Part shown: positions 37,262-47,033 of the stretch, piece by piece
Position numbering within the stretch: position 1 is the first letter of the stretch
How the letters are laid out: each line of letters opens with the position of its first letter
DNA from: Polyangiaceae bacterium
Lineage (GTDB): Bacteria > Myxococcota_A > Polyangia > Polyangiales > Polyangiaceae
NCBI GenBank assembly: GCA_016715885.1
Contig: JADJXL010000010.1
Location: forward strand, 1 to 64,000
Reading direction: 5' to 3'
Length of the DNA: 64,000 nt
Notes under the pieces: model-generated
Databases searched by the model: none
What the model saw: only the letters and a program-made list of their open reading frames with translations
Told to the model about the DNA's origin: nothing
Translations under genes and position numbers: made by a program

Positions 37262-40200
37262 CTACCAGGTGGCTTCCAGGTAATACGGGCTGGTTGCCGA
37301 ATAGGCGCCGCTGACGCCGGATACCTTGATGTTGACGGTCACGCTCTTGTTGGTCGAGTTGGTGTACGTGACGTTTTCGGTTTGTCCGGCGCCCAGCGTG
37401 CCGCTCGCAACGAGCGAAATACCCTTGTAAAGTCGGACATCGTAGTTCAGGCCTTCGGGCGGGCGCATGTTCACGGTCAACGTCTTGCCGGCGCCGAGGC
37501 TGAGCTTGAACCAGTCAACATCGGTCGAAGTCGACAAGTACGGCGCGTAGACCGTGCCCGTGGCCACGCTGTCGCCCGTCGAGCTGGTGTTGTTCGATTC
37601 CGTTTCAGCGCCGCAAGCGCCGCAATCGAGGCTACCGCTGCAACCGTCGGCGACGGTGCCGCACACGAGCCCGAATGCATCGCATGTGCTCGGGGTGCAG
37701 ACGCATTGCGATGTGGCAGCGTCGCAGGTCGATCCCGCGTCGCACGTTCCGCACGACCCACCACAACCATCGCTGCCGCACTGCTTGCCGTCGCAGTTCG
37801 GAATGCACACGCATTGGAAGCTGGCGTCGCATACGCTTCCCACGCCGCACGTCCCGCACGACCCGCCGCAACCATCGTCGCCGCACTGCTTGCCGTCGCA
37901 GTTCGGCGCGCACACGCATTGGAAGTTGGGGTCGCAGAAGGTTCCCGCGCCACATGTTCCGCACGACCCGCCGCAACCATCGCCGCCGCATTGCTTGCCA
38001 TCGCAAGTAGGTGTGCACACGCAATCGGTGTCACATTCCCAGGATGCAAGCCACGGCATGGTGGAGCACTCGAGGAACGGGTCGCAGATTTCATCGCCGA
38101 TGGTGGGTGAGCAATCGGCCACGCACGTCGCACTGTCTCGTTCGCCAATGCTGCACACGCCATCGCCACACCACGGAACCTGGGTCGGATACGGTGACGC
38201 ATCGATTTGCGGGTCGGTGCCAGCTTGACCATATTCGATGCCGCCCCAGCACCAGAGCCTGCCGTCGGTCGTGCGCGCGCAACTGTAACCATTGCCGAGA
38301 GCAAACTCGACCACGGCGTCGCCGAGCATGGTTGGTCCTGCTTGCACGGGCGTCGGCGTCTTGGTCGCCGCGGTGAAATCGCCCAATTGCCCGTAGAGGT
38401 TGGATCCCCAGCACCAAAGCGTTCCGTCGGTCTTGTGAGCACAGGTATGATCCATGCCTGCTGCGATTTCAGCGAGTGACGTACCAAGTGAGCTCGGCCC
38501 CTGCACGGGGGTGGATTTGTTCGCGTAGGTGCCGTCGCCGAGTTGGCCGTACAGATTGTATCCCCAGCACCAGAGCGTTCCATCGGTTTTACGCGCGCAA
38601 CCGTGATGGGAACCAATCGCAATTTCCAGTGTGGCGTTGTCGAGCGTCGTCACGCCCGTCTGCACCGGGCTTGCCTTGTTCACGGTGGTTCCGTCGCCGA
38701 GCTGGCCATAGTTGTTGAATCCCCAGCACCAGAGCGTTCCATCTGTCTTGCGCGCGCAACTGTGATTGCCGCCGAGCGCCAGCGCGGCTGCGGCATTGCC
38801 GATATTCGCGCCCACCTGCACCGGCGTATGCTTGTGCACCGTGGTGCCGTCGCCAAGCTGGCCGTATGTATTGAATCCCCAGCACCAAAGCGTTCCATCG
38901 GTCTTGCGCGCACAACTGTGGCTGAAGCCAAGCGAAACCTCGGCCACTTCGTTCCCAAGCGTACTCACGCCCACCTGTACCGGTTCCGCCCTGTCCTCGG
39001 TGGTGCCGTCACCAAGCTGACCGTATGTATTGTCTCCCCAACACCAAAGCGTACCGTCGTTTTTGAGCGCGCAACTGTGACTGCCGCCAATCGCAACTTC
39101 GGCGGCGGCACTGCCCAATGTGGCGGGACCCGTTTGCACCGGCGTGGTCGTGCTCGTAATGGTTTCGTTGAGGAAATCTTCGCTGGAGCGCTCGCCCCAG
39201 CACCACAAGGTACCATCCGTCTTGCGTGCGCACGCGCGACGGCTATGGCCGAGCGCAATGGTTGCTACCAATTGGCAATCGGATGGACAGCTCTGCGTCG
39301 TTTCGTCAGGATCACACTTGGAGTCACCGCAGCTCGAGCTACGGCAATCGGCGGGGCTCGTCGCCGGCGTCTCGTTGATGCCGCAAATGGCATCGTTTTT
39401 ATCGCAATGCAGCCCGGAAACGCGTACCGGCACGAGCTGCGGAGCTTGATCTCCATAAGAGAGCTGACCTTTGGTATTGTAACCCCAGCACCAGAGCGAG
39501 CCGCCGGCCGTCCGCGCGCAACTGTAATCTTGACCGAGCGCAATCGCAGCCACCGCACCGTCGAACCTGCCAGCTCCGACTTGCACCGGCAACGTCTGAA
39601 GCTGCTCGGTGAACCCATAGAGCGTATAGCTGCTGTTGTACGCGCCATCGTTGCCAATTTGGCCCCGCGTATTTCTGCCCCAACACCAAAGAGTACCGTC
39701 CGTTTTCCTCGCACAAGTATGGTAACCTCCAAGTGCGATCTGTTCGACGGCGTTGCCAAGCGTACCTGCGCCCACTTGAATCGGCGTTGGCTGGCCAGTG
39801 ATGCTGCCAATGCCAAGCTGACCAGAATAGTTATTTCCCCAACACCACAGGGTATTGTCCGTCTTGCGGGCACACGAATGTGACCCGCCGAGCGCGACAT
39901 CGATAACGTCGTTTCCAAGCGTGCTGCTTCCAGCCTGCACAGGCGTCGTCCTGTTGTAGCCTTGTGTGCCATCGCCAACTTGACCGGAGGAATTGTTCCC
40001 CCAGCACCACAGGCTACCGTCGGTCTTTCGTGCGCACGTGTGATTATCGCCGACCGCAAGTTCGCTCACCACGTCACCGAGCGTGCTTGCTCCAGCTTGC
40101 ACGGGCACTGTCCTTTGTGTCATCGTGCCGTCGCCCAGTTGGCCACTTCCGTTGTAACCCCAGCACCATACCGTACCGTCGGTCTTGCGGGCACAACTGT

Positions 40201-43012
40201 GGTCGGCGCCGAGTGCGATGTCGGCTACGCCCGACAGTCCGAGCACGAGCTCAGCGCGTGCCCGAGACGTCAGGGTGTCGTCACCAAGTTGCCCATATTT
40301 GTTTGATCCCCAACAGTAAACGGTGCCGGCGGAGGTACGGCCGCACGCGTGGGTGTTGCCGGTGGCCACTCCAAGCACGCCGGTGAGCGGGCTGCCATCG
40401 CTCTTCATCACGGGGCGCGCCGCCATGGAGCCCGCGGGCTGGTCCCCGAGTTGACCTTTTCCGTTGGATCCCCAGCACCATACCGTGCCGTCGGTTTTGG
40501 TCGCGCAGGCGAATTCGGCGCCTGTATCGAAGTGACCCATGCAGCAGAATTGCCCGGACTGACAAGTAACGTACGTCGGGCAGCGTCGCGGCACGTCATC
40601 GCCGAGATTGACCCCCACCACCGTGTCGGTACCTACTGCAAACGTATTGCACGTGCTCGATAACGGCTCGAGCTCGGGCAAATTCCAATCCGACGCCCAG
40701 TCGCAATTGTCCCCATACCAAGGTGATGCCTGCATATCGATCAATACGTCGTTCTGGAACGTTCCGCGCGACGCGAGATCCGGCACGTCGTACCCAGGCT
40801 CGCATTGGTTCAGCTCATTCGTGTCGAATGGCTTGCCGCCCGTCTTGTCCGCGTTGTTGTAGACGCTGATGGCCACACCCGATCGGTCCGTGGAGGTCTT
40901 GAGCCCCAGCGCCGCGACGTAGTCTATTTCTTTCAGCGTGCCATCCGCGTGAAAGTCGAGTGGATTGAGGTTCCAGGCGTTGTTCGACGTAAAGCCCGTT
41001 GGCACCTGGCCTGGCTCGGCCTGTTCGAGGATCGCGCCGATGTGATTGTTCACGAATTCAAAATGCGTGGACCATGTATTCGGGCCCCAAACGAGCTGGC
41101 GGGCATAAAACGAGCGTCGCGAAAGGCTCGCGATGGTGTCTCCGTTGGGATGCGCCGGGTCCGCGATCCGCTTGACCGCATAACCAACGACGCCTCCTGC
41201 AAGACGACCCTTCCCACAAAGCCATTTCGATCCCGCGGGAGCCGTCGTGTCGTACGCCTTGACGCAATAATAGCGGAAGTACGTGCTGAACAGCGGTGCT
41301 GACCCATCGGGATATGCCGCACGCGCCTCGGGGCCCGTCACGGGATGCAAAAGGATCGGCCGAACGACCTTGTCTGCGCACGCAATCGCGTAGCTCGTGA
41401 AAAGCTCGTAGGTGACGTTCGTCTCGGCCGCGCCATTGCCATCGAAGTCCTCGGCGACATGGACGGTCGCCACGGGACACGTCGTCGGGTCCGCATTGCC
41501 GCAGCTCTGGTAGAGCGGCTCGTGAATGCCGTTCATCGTGATGAGCTTGGGCAGCACCAAGTTGACGTCGACTCCGCCGCTCAACGTGTCGCGAATGGTC
41601 GTCGCTGGACATAGCACGTCCATTTGGTCGAGCGAGTACTGCGAAAAATCCGTAATGGACGTGCTGGGAATGAGCTTATTTTCGTCTTCGATCACGAGCG
41701 TCCCGCCAGCCGGGCCGGACCACAGGCTGTCGAAAGCGCTGTTGTAGCTGCCATCGAACGAGCCATTGTAGGTACCGTCGTAGGTCCCCACGAGGCTTCC
41801 CTTGTACGTACCAAGAAAAGTACCATTCACATGGCCATCAAAAGTTCCCTTTACGCTGCCAACAAAGGTGCCATCGAGCGATCCGAAGAAGGTCCCATTG
41901 AGGGTCCCGACGTATGCAGGATCGTTGATGAGCGCGCCATTCAGCACGCCATTGACGCTGCCGTTCATGGCCCCGTTCATCGCCCCATTCATCGCCCCGT
42001 TCATCGCCCCATTCATGGCCCCGTTCATCGCCCCATTCATGGCTCCGTTCATCGCGCCATTCATGGCCCCATTCATCGCGCCATTCATGGCCCCATTCAT
42101 GGCCCCGTTCATCGCCCCATTGTAGCTGCCATTCATGGCCCCGTTGTACGTCGCGTCGTTGATTGGCGCGCCGTTCATCGTACCATTGAGGCTGCCATTG
42201 AACGTGCCATTCATGGTGCCATTGCACCCGTTCATGGCCCCGTTCATCGCACCGTTCATCGCCCCGTTCATCGCACCGTTGAACGAGCCATTCATGGCCC
42301 CGTTGAACGAGCCATTCATGGCCCCGTTCATGGCCCCATTCATCGCCCCATTGTAGCTCCCATTCATCGCCCCATTATAGGCCGAATCGTTGATTGGACT
42401 CCCATTGAGCGTGCCATTGAGGCTGCCGTTGAAAGAACCATTCACCGTGCCGTTGAACGAGCCATTCATGGCCCCATTCATCGCCCCATTCATCGCCCCA
42501 TTGTAGCTACCATTCATGGCCCCGTTGAACGAGCTGTTCATGGCGCCGTTCATCGTCCCGTTCATGGCGCCATTGTAGCTACCGTTGAGGCTGCCATTGT
42601 ACGTCGGATCGCTGATCGGCGTCCCGTTGAGCGTCCCGTTCATGGCGCCGTTGAAGCTACCATTGATGGCGCCATTGACCGCGCTGTTCATCGCTCCGTT
42701 GATACCGTTGTAAGTACCATTGAACGAACCGTTCAGCGCATTGAACGTTCCATTGAGCGTACCATTGAGCGTGCCATTGATACCATTGAGCGTGCCATTG
42801 AGCGAACCATTGAAACTGCCATTCAAAGAACCATTGTACGATCCATTGGCCGTGCCATTGATGCTCGAATTCGACGTCGCCGCCTGCTCGACCGTGCCAA
42901 CGCCCTGGTCGTCCTCATCCTCCACCGTCTCGAGCTGGCACGCCGAAAAGCCCATGGCGAGCAGCGAAGCCGACCACAAACACGACCGCCGCCACATCCA
43001 CATCCTGTTCAT
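37262..43012 (-). CDS. Giant surface lipoprotein: Asn-Gly repeat stalk, 14 RCC1 repeats, Cys-rich modules, PPC domain
   Basis: Start MNRMWMWRRSCLWSASLLAM was chosen for the GGAGG five bases upstream. Lipobox FSAC gives Cys 25. Residues about 50-420 are nearly pure NGxx tetrapeptides. A short domain with LSGGVDVNLVLPKLITMNGI and a mixed region follow (420-790). Fourteen RCC1-type repeats of the form SCARKTDGTLWCWGxNxYGQLGDGT occur in two blocks of seven, separated by a Cys-rich linker (CDKNDAICGINE ... CPSDC). Three PNCDGKQCGDDGCGGSCGTC modules come next, then a C-terminal PPC-type beta-sandwich (DSVATGTVYAPYLSTSTDVD, PPEGLNYDVRLYKG). It is 1,916 residues and intact. Likely an adhesin or envelope display protein. 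It sits between two related kinase genes. Confidence 0.85.
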   Translation of the reverse strand: MNRMWMWRRSCLWSASLLAMGFSACQLETVEDEDDQGVGTVEQAATSNSSINGTANGSYNGSLNGSFNGSLNGTLNGINGTLNGTLNGTFNALNGSFNGTYNGINGAMNSAVNGAINGSFNGAMNGTLNGTPISDPTYNGSLNGSYNGAMNGTMNGAMNSSFNGAMNGSYNGAMNGAMNGAMNGSFNGTVNGSFNGSLNGTLNGSPINDSAYNGAMNGSYNGAMNGAMNGAMNGSFNGAMNGSFNGAMNGAMNGAMNGAMNGCNGTMNGTFNGSLNGTMNGAPINDATYNGAMNGSYNGAMNGAMNGAMNGAMNGAMNGAMNGAMNGAMNGAMNGAMNGAMNGAMNGAMNGSVNGVLNGALINDPAYVGTLNGTFFGSLDGTFVGSVKGTFDGHVNGTFLGTYKGSLVGTYDGTYNGSFDGSYNSAFDSLWSGPAGGTLVIEDENKLIPSTSITDFSQYSLDQMDVLCPATTIRDTLSGGVDVNLVLPKLITMNGIHEPLYQSCGNADPTTCPVATVHVAEDFDGNGAAETNVTYELFTSYAIACADKVVRPILLHPVTGPEARAAYPDGSAPLFSTYFRYYCVKAYDTTAPAGSKWLCGKGRLAGGVVGYAVKRIADPAHPNGDTIASLSRRSFYARQLVWGPNTWSTHFEFVNNHIGAILEQAEPGQVPTGFTSNNAWNLNPLDFHADGTLKEIDYVAALGLKTSTDRSGVAISVYNNADKTGGKPFDTNELNQCEPGYDVPDLASRGTFQNDVLIDMQASPWYGDNCDWASDWNLPELEPLSSTCNTFAVGTDTVVGVNLGDDVPRRCPTYVTCQSGQFCCMGHFDTGAEFACATKTDGTVWCWGSNGKGQLGDQPAGSMAARPVMKSDGSPLTGVLGVATGNTHACGRTSAGTVYCWGSNKYGQLGDDTLTSRARAELVLGLSGVADIALGADHSCARKTDGTVWCWGYNGSGQLGDGTMTQRTVPVQAGASTLGDVVSELAVGDNHTCARKTDGSLWCWGNNSSGQVGDGTQGYNRTTPVQAGSSTLGNDVIDVALGGSHSCARKTDNTLWCWGNNYSGQLGIGSITGQPTPIQVGAGTLGNAVEQIALGGYHTCARKTDGTLWCWGRNTRGQIGNDGAYNSSYTLYGFTEQLQTLPVQVGAGRFDGAVAAIALGQDYSCARTAGGSLWCWGYNTKGQLSYGDQAPQLVPVRVSGLHCDKNDAICGINETPATSPADCRSSSCGDSKCDPDETTQSCPSDCQLVATIALGHSRRACARKTDGTLWCWGERSSEDFLNETITSTTTPVQTGPATLGSAAAEVAIGGSHSCALKNDGTLWCWGDNTYGQLGDGTTEDRAEPVQVGVSTLGNEVAEVSLGFSHSCARKTDGTLWCWGFNTYGQLGDGTTVHKHTPVQVGANIGNAAAALALGGNHSCARKTDGTLWCWGFNNYGQLGDGTTVNKASPVQTGVTTLDNATLEIAIGSHHGCARKTDGTLWCWGYNLYGQLGDGTYANKSTPVQGPSSLGTSLAEIAAGMDHTCAHKTDGTLWCWGSNLYGQLGDFTAATKTPTPVQAGPTMLGDAVVEFALGNGYSCARTTDGRLWCWGGIEYGQAGTDPQIDASPYPTQVPWCGDGVCSIGERDSATCVADCSPTIGDEICDPFLECSTMPWLASWECDTDCVCTPTCDGKQCGGDGCGGSCGTCGAGTFCDPNFQCVCAPNCDGKQCGDDGCGGSCGTCGVGSVCDASFQCVCIPNCDGKQCGSDGCGGSCGTCDAGSTCDAATSQCVCTPSTCDAFGLVCGTVADGCSGSLDCGACGAETESNNTSSTGDSVATGTVYAPYLSTSTDVDWFKLSLGAGKTLTVNMRPPEGLNYDVRLYKGISLVASGTLGAGQTENVTYTNSTNKSVTVNIKVSGVSGAYSATSPYYLEATW
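41735..42862 (-). repeat. Coding minisatellite encoding Asn-Gly tetrapeptides
   Basis: 12-bp units (typically GGCGCGATGAAC-like on the coding strand) encode NGAM, NGSF, NGSL, NGTL, NGSY and similar tetrapeptides, about 90 in a row. Every 74-78 residues the run is punctuated by a variant xPIxDxxYNG (TPISDPTYNG, SPINDSAYNG, APINDATYNG, ALINDPAYVG), so there is a higher-order module. Thirteen consecutive AMNG units in one block point to recent expansion. The last part diverges to GTFDGHVNGTFLGTYKGSLVG, which looks MORN-like. Confidence 0.85.
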
Positions 43013-43168
43013 ACATCCTCCACGCCCAACTCGAAGCATACCAATGACCCACCAACCCAAAGCAATTCGAGTGCCATCACAACGACGCCCCCCATCCTAT
43101 GCTGTACAAAAAGCCACAATCGTCGCAAATGCTTTGAACAACCAGGGCACGATGGCATCCTACCGCGC

Positions 43169-45157
43169 GTGGAAGTTGGTACAATCGTCGCCCATCGATT
43201 CGTCATCGAGGCGCTCGCTGGCGAAGGCGGCATGGGAAAAGTTTATCGTGCCCTCGATCGCGAGCTGGGGCAGCACGTCGCGCTCAAACTCCTCGCCGAA
43301 AGCGCTGCCGTTCATGCCACCCGCTTCGCCGAAGAAGCTCGAATCCTCGCGGAGCTCGATCATCCGAATATCGTACGATGGATCGGGCACGGCGAGGACG
43401 CGGAGGGGCAACGCTGGCTCGCGCTCGAATGGCTCGACGGCGAAGATCTCGCCATGCGGCTCGCTCACGGGCCACTCAGCGTGGAAGACAGCCTTGCCAT
43501 CGGTATCGCTGCGGCCGATGCGCTGGCAGCGGCGCACGAACATGGGGTGATCCACCGCGACATCAAACCCTCGAACCTCTTCCTCGTCGGTAAGGACCCT
43601 CGTCACACCAAACTGCTCGACTTCGGGGTAGCTCGTCGCAATAGCGCAACACGTGTGGTCACTCGCAGCGGGGTGGTCGTGGGTACCGCTGGATACATAC
43701 CACCCGAGCACATCCGTGGTGAGCCGACCGATGCGCGTGCGGATGTCTTCAGCCTTGGAGCAGTGCTTTTCGAGTGTCTTACTGGGCAGCCCGCTTTTGC
43801 GGGAGGCTCCATGGCGGCCGTCCTTCGACGGTTGCTCGTGGACGAACCGGCGCCGCTGCGCCATGTGCGGCACGACGTACCACCAGAGCTCGATGCACTC
43901 ATTGCGTCCATGCTCGCGAAAGAGCCCTCGAGGCGGCCGGTGGATGCCGCCGCAGTGGCCGATACGCTCCGCAACGCGTGCCAAGAGAATTTTCCACGGC
44001 GTACGAATGATTCGGCGGGCGACATTGCGTTCGGCGACGGCGCACAGTACGCATTACCCGTAGAAAACGCCGACTCGCCGCTTGGCATCGAATACGAAAC
44101 GACGGTGGGCGGTAAAGCGCGCCGTTCGCCAAGCCTTTTCGTGGGCCGCGACCGCGAGCTCAATACGCTGCTCGCGCTCTTCGAGGAATGCGCCGACGAG
44201 GGCGTGGCCCGCGCGGTGCTGGTCACGGGGCAAGCGGGCATTGGGAAATCGCGGTTGTGCGACGAAGCGTTGCAGCGCATTGGAGCATTGCTGCGGGAGA
44301 CGCAAGTCTGGACGGCCCGTGGCGAGGTCGCCCGCGGCAGCTCGCCACGTAGCCTACTCGGTGCCCTCGTGCGCGAAAAAGGAATCGACGAAGGCGAAAT
44401 CGCGCCTGCATTTTTGTACCTTGCAAGGGCCGCCCTCGAAAAAGGACCGCTGATCCTGGTCCTCGATGACTTTCAATGGGCGGACGCATCGTCGATAGTG
44501 GCGGTGGATCAAGCGCTGGACGAGTTTCGCAATCGGCCCCTGTTCGTCCTGGCGCTCGCGCGGCCCGATGCGCAGTCGCGATTTTCACGCATTTGGGCCG
44601 AACGCGACGCGCTGGAAATGCAGCTCGGCGGTCTTGCAGCACGCGCCGCGACGCGAATGGTGCAGCACGCGCTTGGCAATGGCGCAGAAGAAGCGAAGAT
44701 CGCGGCGCTCGTGGATCGTGCCGGGGGGCATCCATTCTACTTGGAAGAGCTGATCCGCGCGGCCATCGCGGGGCGTGGCAATGCGCTGCCTGCCGCGGTG
44801 CTGGCGATGGTTCGAGCGCGCCTTGCAGCGCTCACGCCGGAAGAGCGGCGTTTTCTGCGCGCGGCGAGCATTTTCGGAGACGTGTTCTGGGTACGCGGCG
44901 TGCTTCATCTGCTCGGCGGCGGTTCGCCCACCGCTGCTCGAACGCTCGTTGATCGCAACTTCTTGACACGCCGCCCGACGAGCCGATGGCCGGGGGAGGA
45001 CGAGTTGTCGTTCCGCGAACCGCTCGTATGCGAGGCGGTATTTGCGACGGTGAGCGCCGCCGACCGTGAGCGTGGACACGCACTTGCCACAGCCTGGCTC
45101 GCGTCGATCGAAGCGACCCGCGCGTCACGAACTGACGAGCCGCGCGTCACAAAGTGA
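43169..45157 (+). CDS. Ser/Thr kinase-AAA ATPase (PknK-like, lacking the TPR region)
   Basis: I place the start at GTG 43169 (VEVGTIVAHRFVIEALAGEG), because the open frame further upstream is only the antisense of the Asn-Gly repeat. Kinase domain residues about 8-265: GGMGKVY, VALKLL, HRDIKPSNLFLV, LLDFGVAR, GTAGYIPPEH. Residues about 300-600: FVGRDRELN, P-loop GQAGIGKSR, LILVLDDFQWADASS. Clear homology to the kinase at 33349-37246 continues through RAASIFGDVFWVRGVLHLLG, but it stops soon after RERGHALATAWLASIEATRA at residue 662 where the sister carries some 450 further residues. It may be a natural short form or a truncation by a late frameshift. Its GTG lies 156 bp from the divergent RCC1 lipoprotein start, so the two share a regulatory region. 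Confidence 0.8.
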   Translation: MEVGTIVAHRFVIEALAGEGGMGKVYRALDRELGQHVALKLLAESAAVHATRFAEEARILAELDHPNIVRWIGHGEDAEGQRWLALEWLDGEDLAMRLAHGPLSVEDSLAIGIAAADALAAAHEHGVIHRDIKPSNLFLVGKDPRHTKLLDFGVARRNSATRVVTRSGVVVGTAGYIPPEHIRGEPTDARADVFSLGAVLFECLTGQPAFAGGSMAAVLRRLLVDEPAPLRHVRHDVPPELDALIASMLAKEPSRRPVDAAAVADTLRNACQENFPRRTNDSAGDIAFGDGAQYALPVENADSPLGIEYETTVGGKARRSPSLFVGRDRELNTLLALFEECADEGVARAVLVTGQAGIGKSRLCDEALQRIGALLRETQVWTARGEVARGSSPRSLLGALVREKGIDEGEIAPAFLYLARAALEKGPLILVLDDFQWADASSIVAVDQALDEFRNRPLFVLALARPDAQSRFSRIWAERDALEMQLGGLAARAATRMVQHALGNGAEEAKIAALVDRAGGHPFYLEELIRAAIAGRGNALPAAVLAMVRARLAALTPEERRFLRAASIFGDVFWVRGVLHLLGGGSPTAARTLVDRNFLTRRPTSRWPGEDELSFREPLVCEAVFATVSAADRERGHALATAWLASIEATRASRTDEPRVTK

Positions 45158-45171
45158 CGCACGCAGCATGC

Positions 45172-46932
45172 TCACCGCCCGCGAGGGTCGGAGGGCTCGT
45201 CGATTTCTTTCAATACGGCTGCAAGGTTTGAATCCGGTGGTTCGCCGAGGGTGCTCACGAGCCTGCGCACGCGGGCGAGCTCGCGGCGCAGAAATCGCTG
45301 GTGATTGCGGTTTTTGAGGAGATGTTCCAGCCCAAACATCGCAAATGCGTCCTCCCGACTGCCAAGGCGACCAATCGCCGCTGCCAACACCAGTCCGCAG
45401 AAGGCGTCGGTCGTGTCGAGCGAGAGCGACGTCCCCTCGAGCTCGCGGCGTTCCGCCTCCTGCACGAATGCATGCGCTGCTTGCCATAATTGTGCGAGCG
45501 TGCCGTCGGCGCCCGCGGGTGCCTCGTGCGCAAGTGCGCGCTCGGCATGTCGCCGTTCAATGACGAGGTTTCTCCCAAGACCCGCCTGCTCGGCAAGAGC
45601 CAACGCGTAGGCGCGGCGGATGATGTTGTCGAGCTGCCGCAAATTGCCCGGCCATTGCGCATCGAGGAGTCGGCGCACTGCCTCGGGGGCAAGCTGCGCG
45701 TCCCCGTCGCCGCCATTTTCACGATGGCGTCGAGTCACCATGTATTGGGCCCACAGCGGCAATTCGTCGAGCCTATCCGACAGGGCCGGCAGCCGCACTG
45801 GCAGGATGTTGATGCGAAAGAACAGGTCTTCACGAAAGCGCCCCGCGCGCACCGCTCCGTGAAGATCCGCGTTCGTGCCGACGATGAATCGTACGTCCGC
45901 GTGCCGCTCGGAAGCATCGTCGCCGAGTGGTCGATAACGACGTTCCTCGAGCACGTGGAGCAGGCCCGCTTGAGCTTTGAGCGAGAGTTTGTCGATCTCG
46001 TCGATGAAGAGCGTTCCTTGCGCGGCGCGCGCGATGGCGCCTTGTTTGTCTTTGATCGCGCCCGTGAATGCCCCCCGCTTCCATCCAAAAAGCTCGGCCA
46101 TCTGAAGCTCCTCGGGGATGCTCAGCAAATCCAGCGTTTCGAAGCCGTGCGCCTTGCGCCGTGAATGCTCGTGACACCACCGCGCGAGCCTCGATTTGCC
46201 GCTGCCCGTAGGGCCACTTATCAAAATGGTCTCCTCTTGACCGGCGAAGATGCGAAGCATATCGACGAGCGCCGCCGTCGACGCCCCGACGACGGGCAAA
46301 AGCTCGTCCGTGCACCTCATTCGTGGCAATCGAGGACGCAATCCACTGAGGTACGGCGCGCTCACGTGGGCCATTCTCGCAAGGTCCTCGTGGCATTCTT
46401 GCCAAACGAAATCCCGTCCAATGGCAGCTTGGCACTGGGCTTCGAGCGTAATCATTCCATCGACCGTTCCTCCGAGCGCACGTAATGGCACCACGTACAC
46501 ATGCGTCGTATTGCGGCCGAGCATGTGCTCACGCGTCTCCTGTCCCGGCAATCCCGCGGCATCCAGCGCAGCATCGCGCCGCACGTGTCCTTCGGCCGTC
46601 CACGCTCGAAGCATTCCCAGCGGTAAATCGATGGAGACGGAACAACCATGCTGCACCAGCCATCGCCAGACGTTGGCTGACGTGAGGCAGACCGATTCAT
46701 CTGCAGGAATGCCGCCATGGTGGTCGATGCTGAAGATGCGTTGGTAGCTATCACCGGGGCGGAGGTGCACCACACCGCGCAAGAGGCGCCCGCGCGTGGC
46801 GTATGGGCTTTGCGCGAGCGCGGTTTCAACGCAGTCGAGCATGGTTTGCAGGACCAAGGTGGCGGCGTCCTCGAAAGACGCGGCGGCAATGAGTCGGGTG
46901 ACAAGGTGGGCAAGTAAGTCATCGCGTTGCAC
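45172..46932 (-). CDS. Sigma-54-dependent transcriptional activator with GAF-like sensor
   Basis: The N-terminal 190 residues resemble a GAF-type sensory domain (HVYVVPLRALGGTVDGMITL). The AAA+ core follows: Walker A ISGPTGSGKSRLARWCHEH (about residue 240), GAFTGA loop intact in ELFGWKRGAFTGAIKDKQ, Walker B GTLFIDEIDKLSLKAQAGLL, and FREDLFFRINILPVRLPALSDR. After WPGNLRQLDNIIRRAY the C-terminal part (about 430-586) is helical. A standard Fis helix-turn-helix is not obvious, although AIGRLGSREDAFAMFGLEHL followed by KNRNHQRFLRREL is a candidate. The intact GAFTGA means it should act with RpoN. It is divergent from the kinase-WD40 gene 101 bp away and could regulate it. Confidence 0.9.
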   Translation of the reverse strand: MQRDDLLAHLVTRLIAAASFEDAATLVLQTMLDCVETALAQSPYATRGRLLRGVVHLRPGDSYQRIFSIDHHGGIPADESVCLTSANVWRWLVQHGCSVSIDLPLGMLRAWTAEGHVRRDAALDAAGLPGQETREHMLGRNTTHVYVVPLRALGGTVDGMITLEAQCQAAIGRDFVWQECHEDLARMAHVSAPYLSGLRPRLPRMRCTDELLPVVGASTAALVDMLRIFAGQEETILISGPTGSGKSRLARWCHEHSRRKAHGFETLDLLSIPEELQMAELFGWKRGAFTGAIKDKQGAIARAAQGTLFIDEIDKLSLKAQAGLLHVLEERRYRPLGDDASERHADVRFIVGTNADLHGAVRAGRFREDLFFRINILPVRLPALSDRLDELPLWAQYMVTRRHRENGGDGDAQLAPEAVRRLLDAQWPGNLRQLDNIIRRAYALALAEQAGLGRNLVIERRHAERALAHEAPAGADGTLAQLWQAAHAFVQEAERRELEGTSLSLDTTDAFCGLVLAAAIGRLGSREDAFAMFGLEHLLKNRNHQRFLRRELARVRRLVSTLGEPPDSNLAAVLKEIDEPSDPRGR

Positions 46933-47033
46933 GGGTGCAGATTACGATACTCCAAAGCAGAATGTGACGAAGTTCGTCGTGCCCGCATATTTTCCTTTTC
47001 GTAACGTCGCGGAACCGAGTAATCTGTGTCGTT

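Noticed and set aside
37382..40059. Plus-strand frames opposite the RCC1 repeats
   Set aside because: Composition-driven shadows of a well-supported intact gene.
41624..43168. Plus-strand open frame extending the kinase upstream by about 515 residues
   Set aside because: It is the antisense of the Asn-Gly repeat (12-bp units keep it open). Kinase homology begins at GTG 43169.
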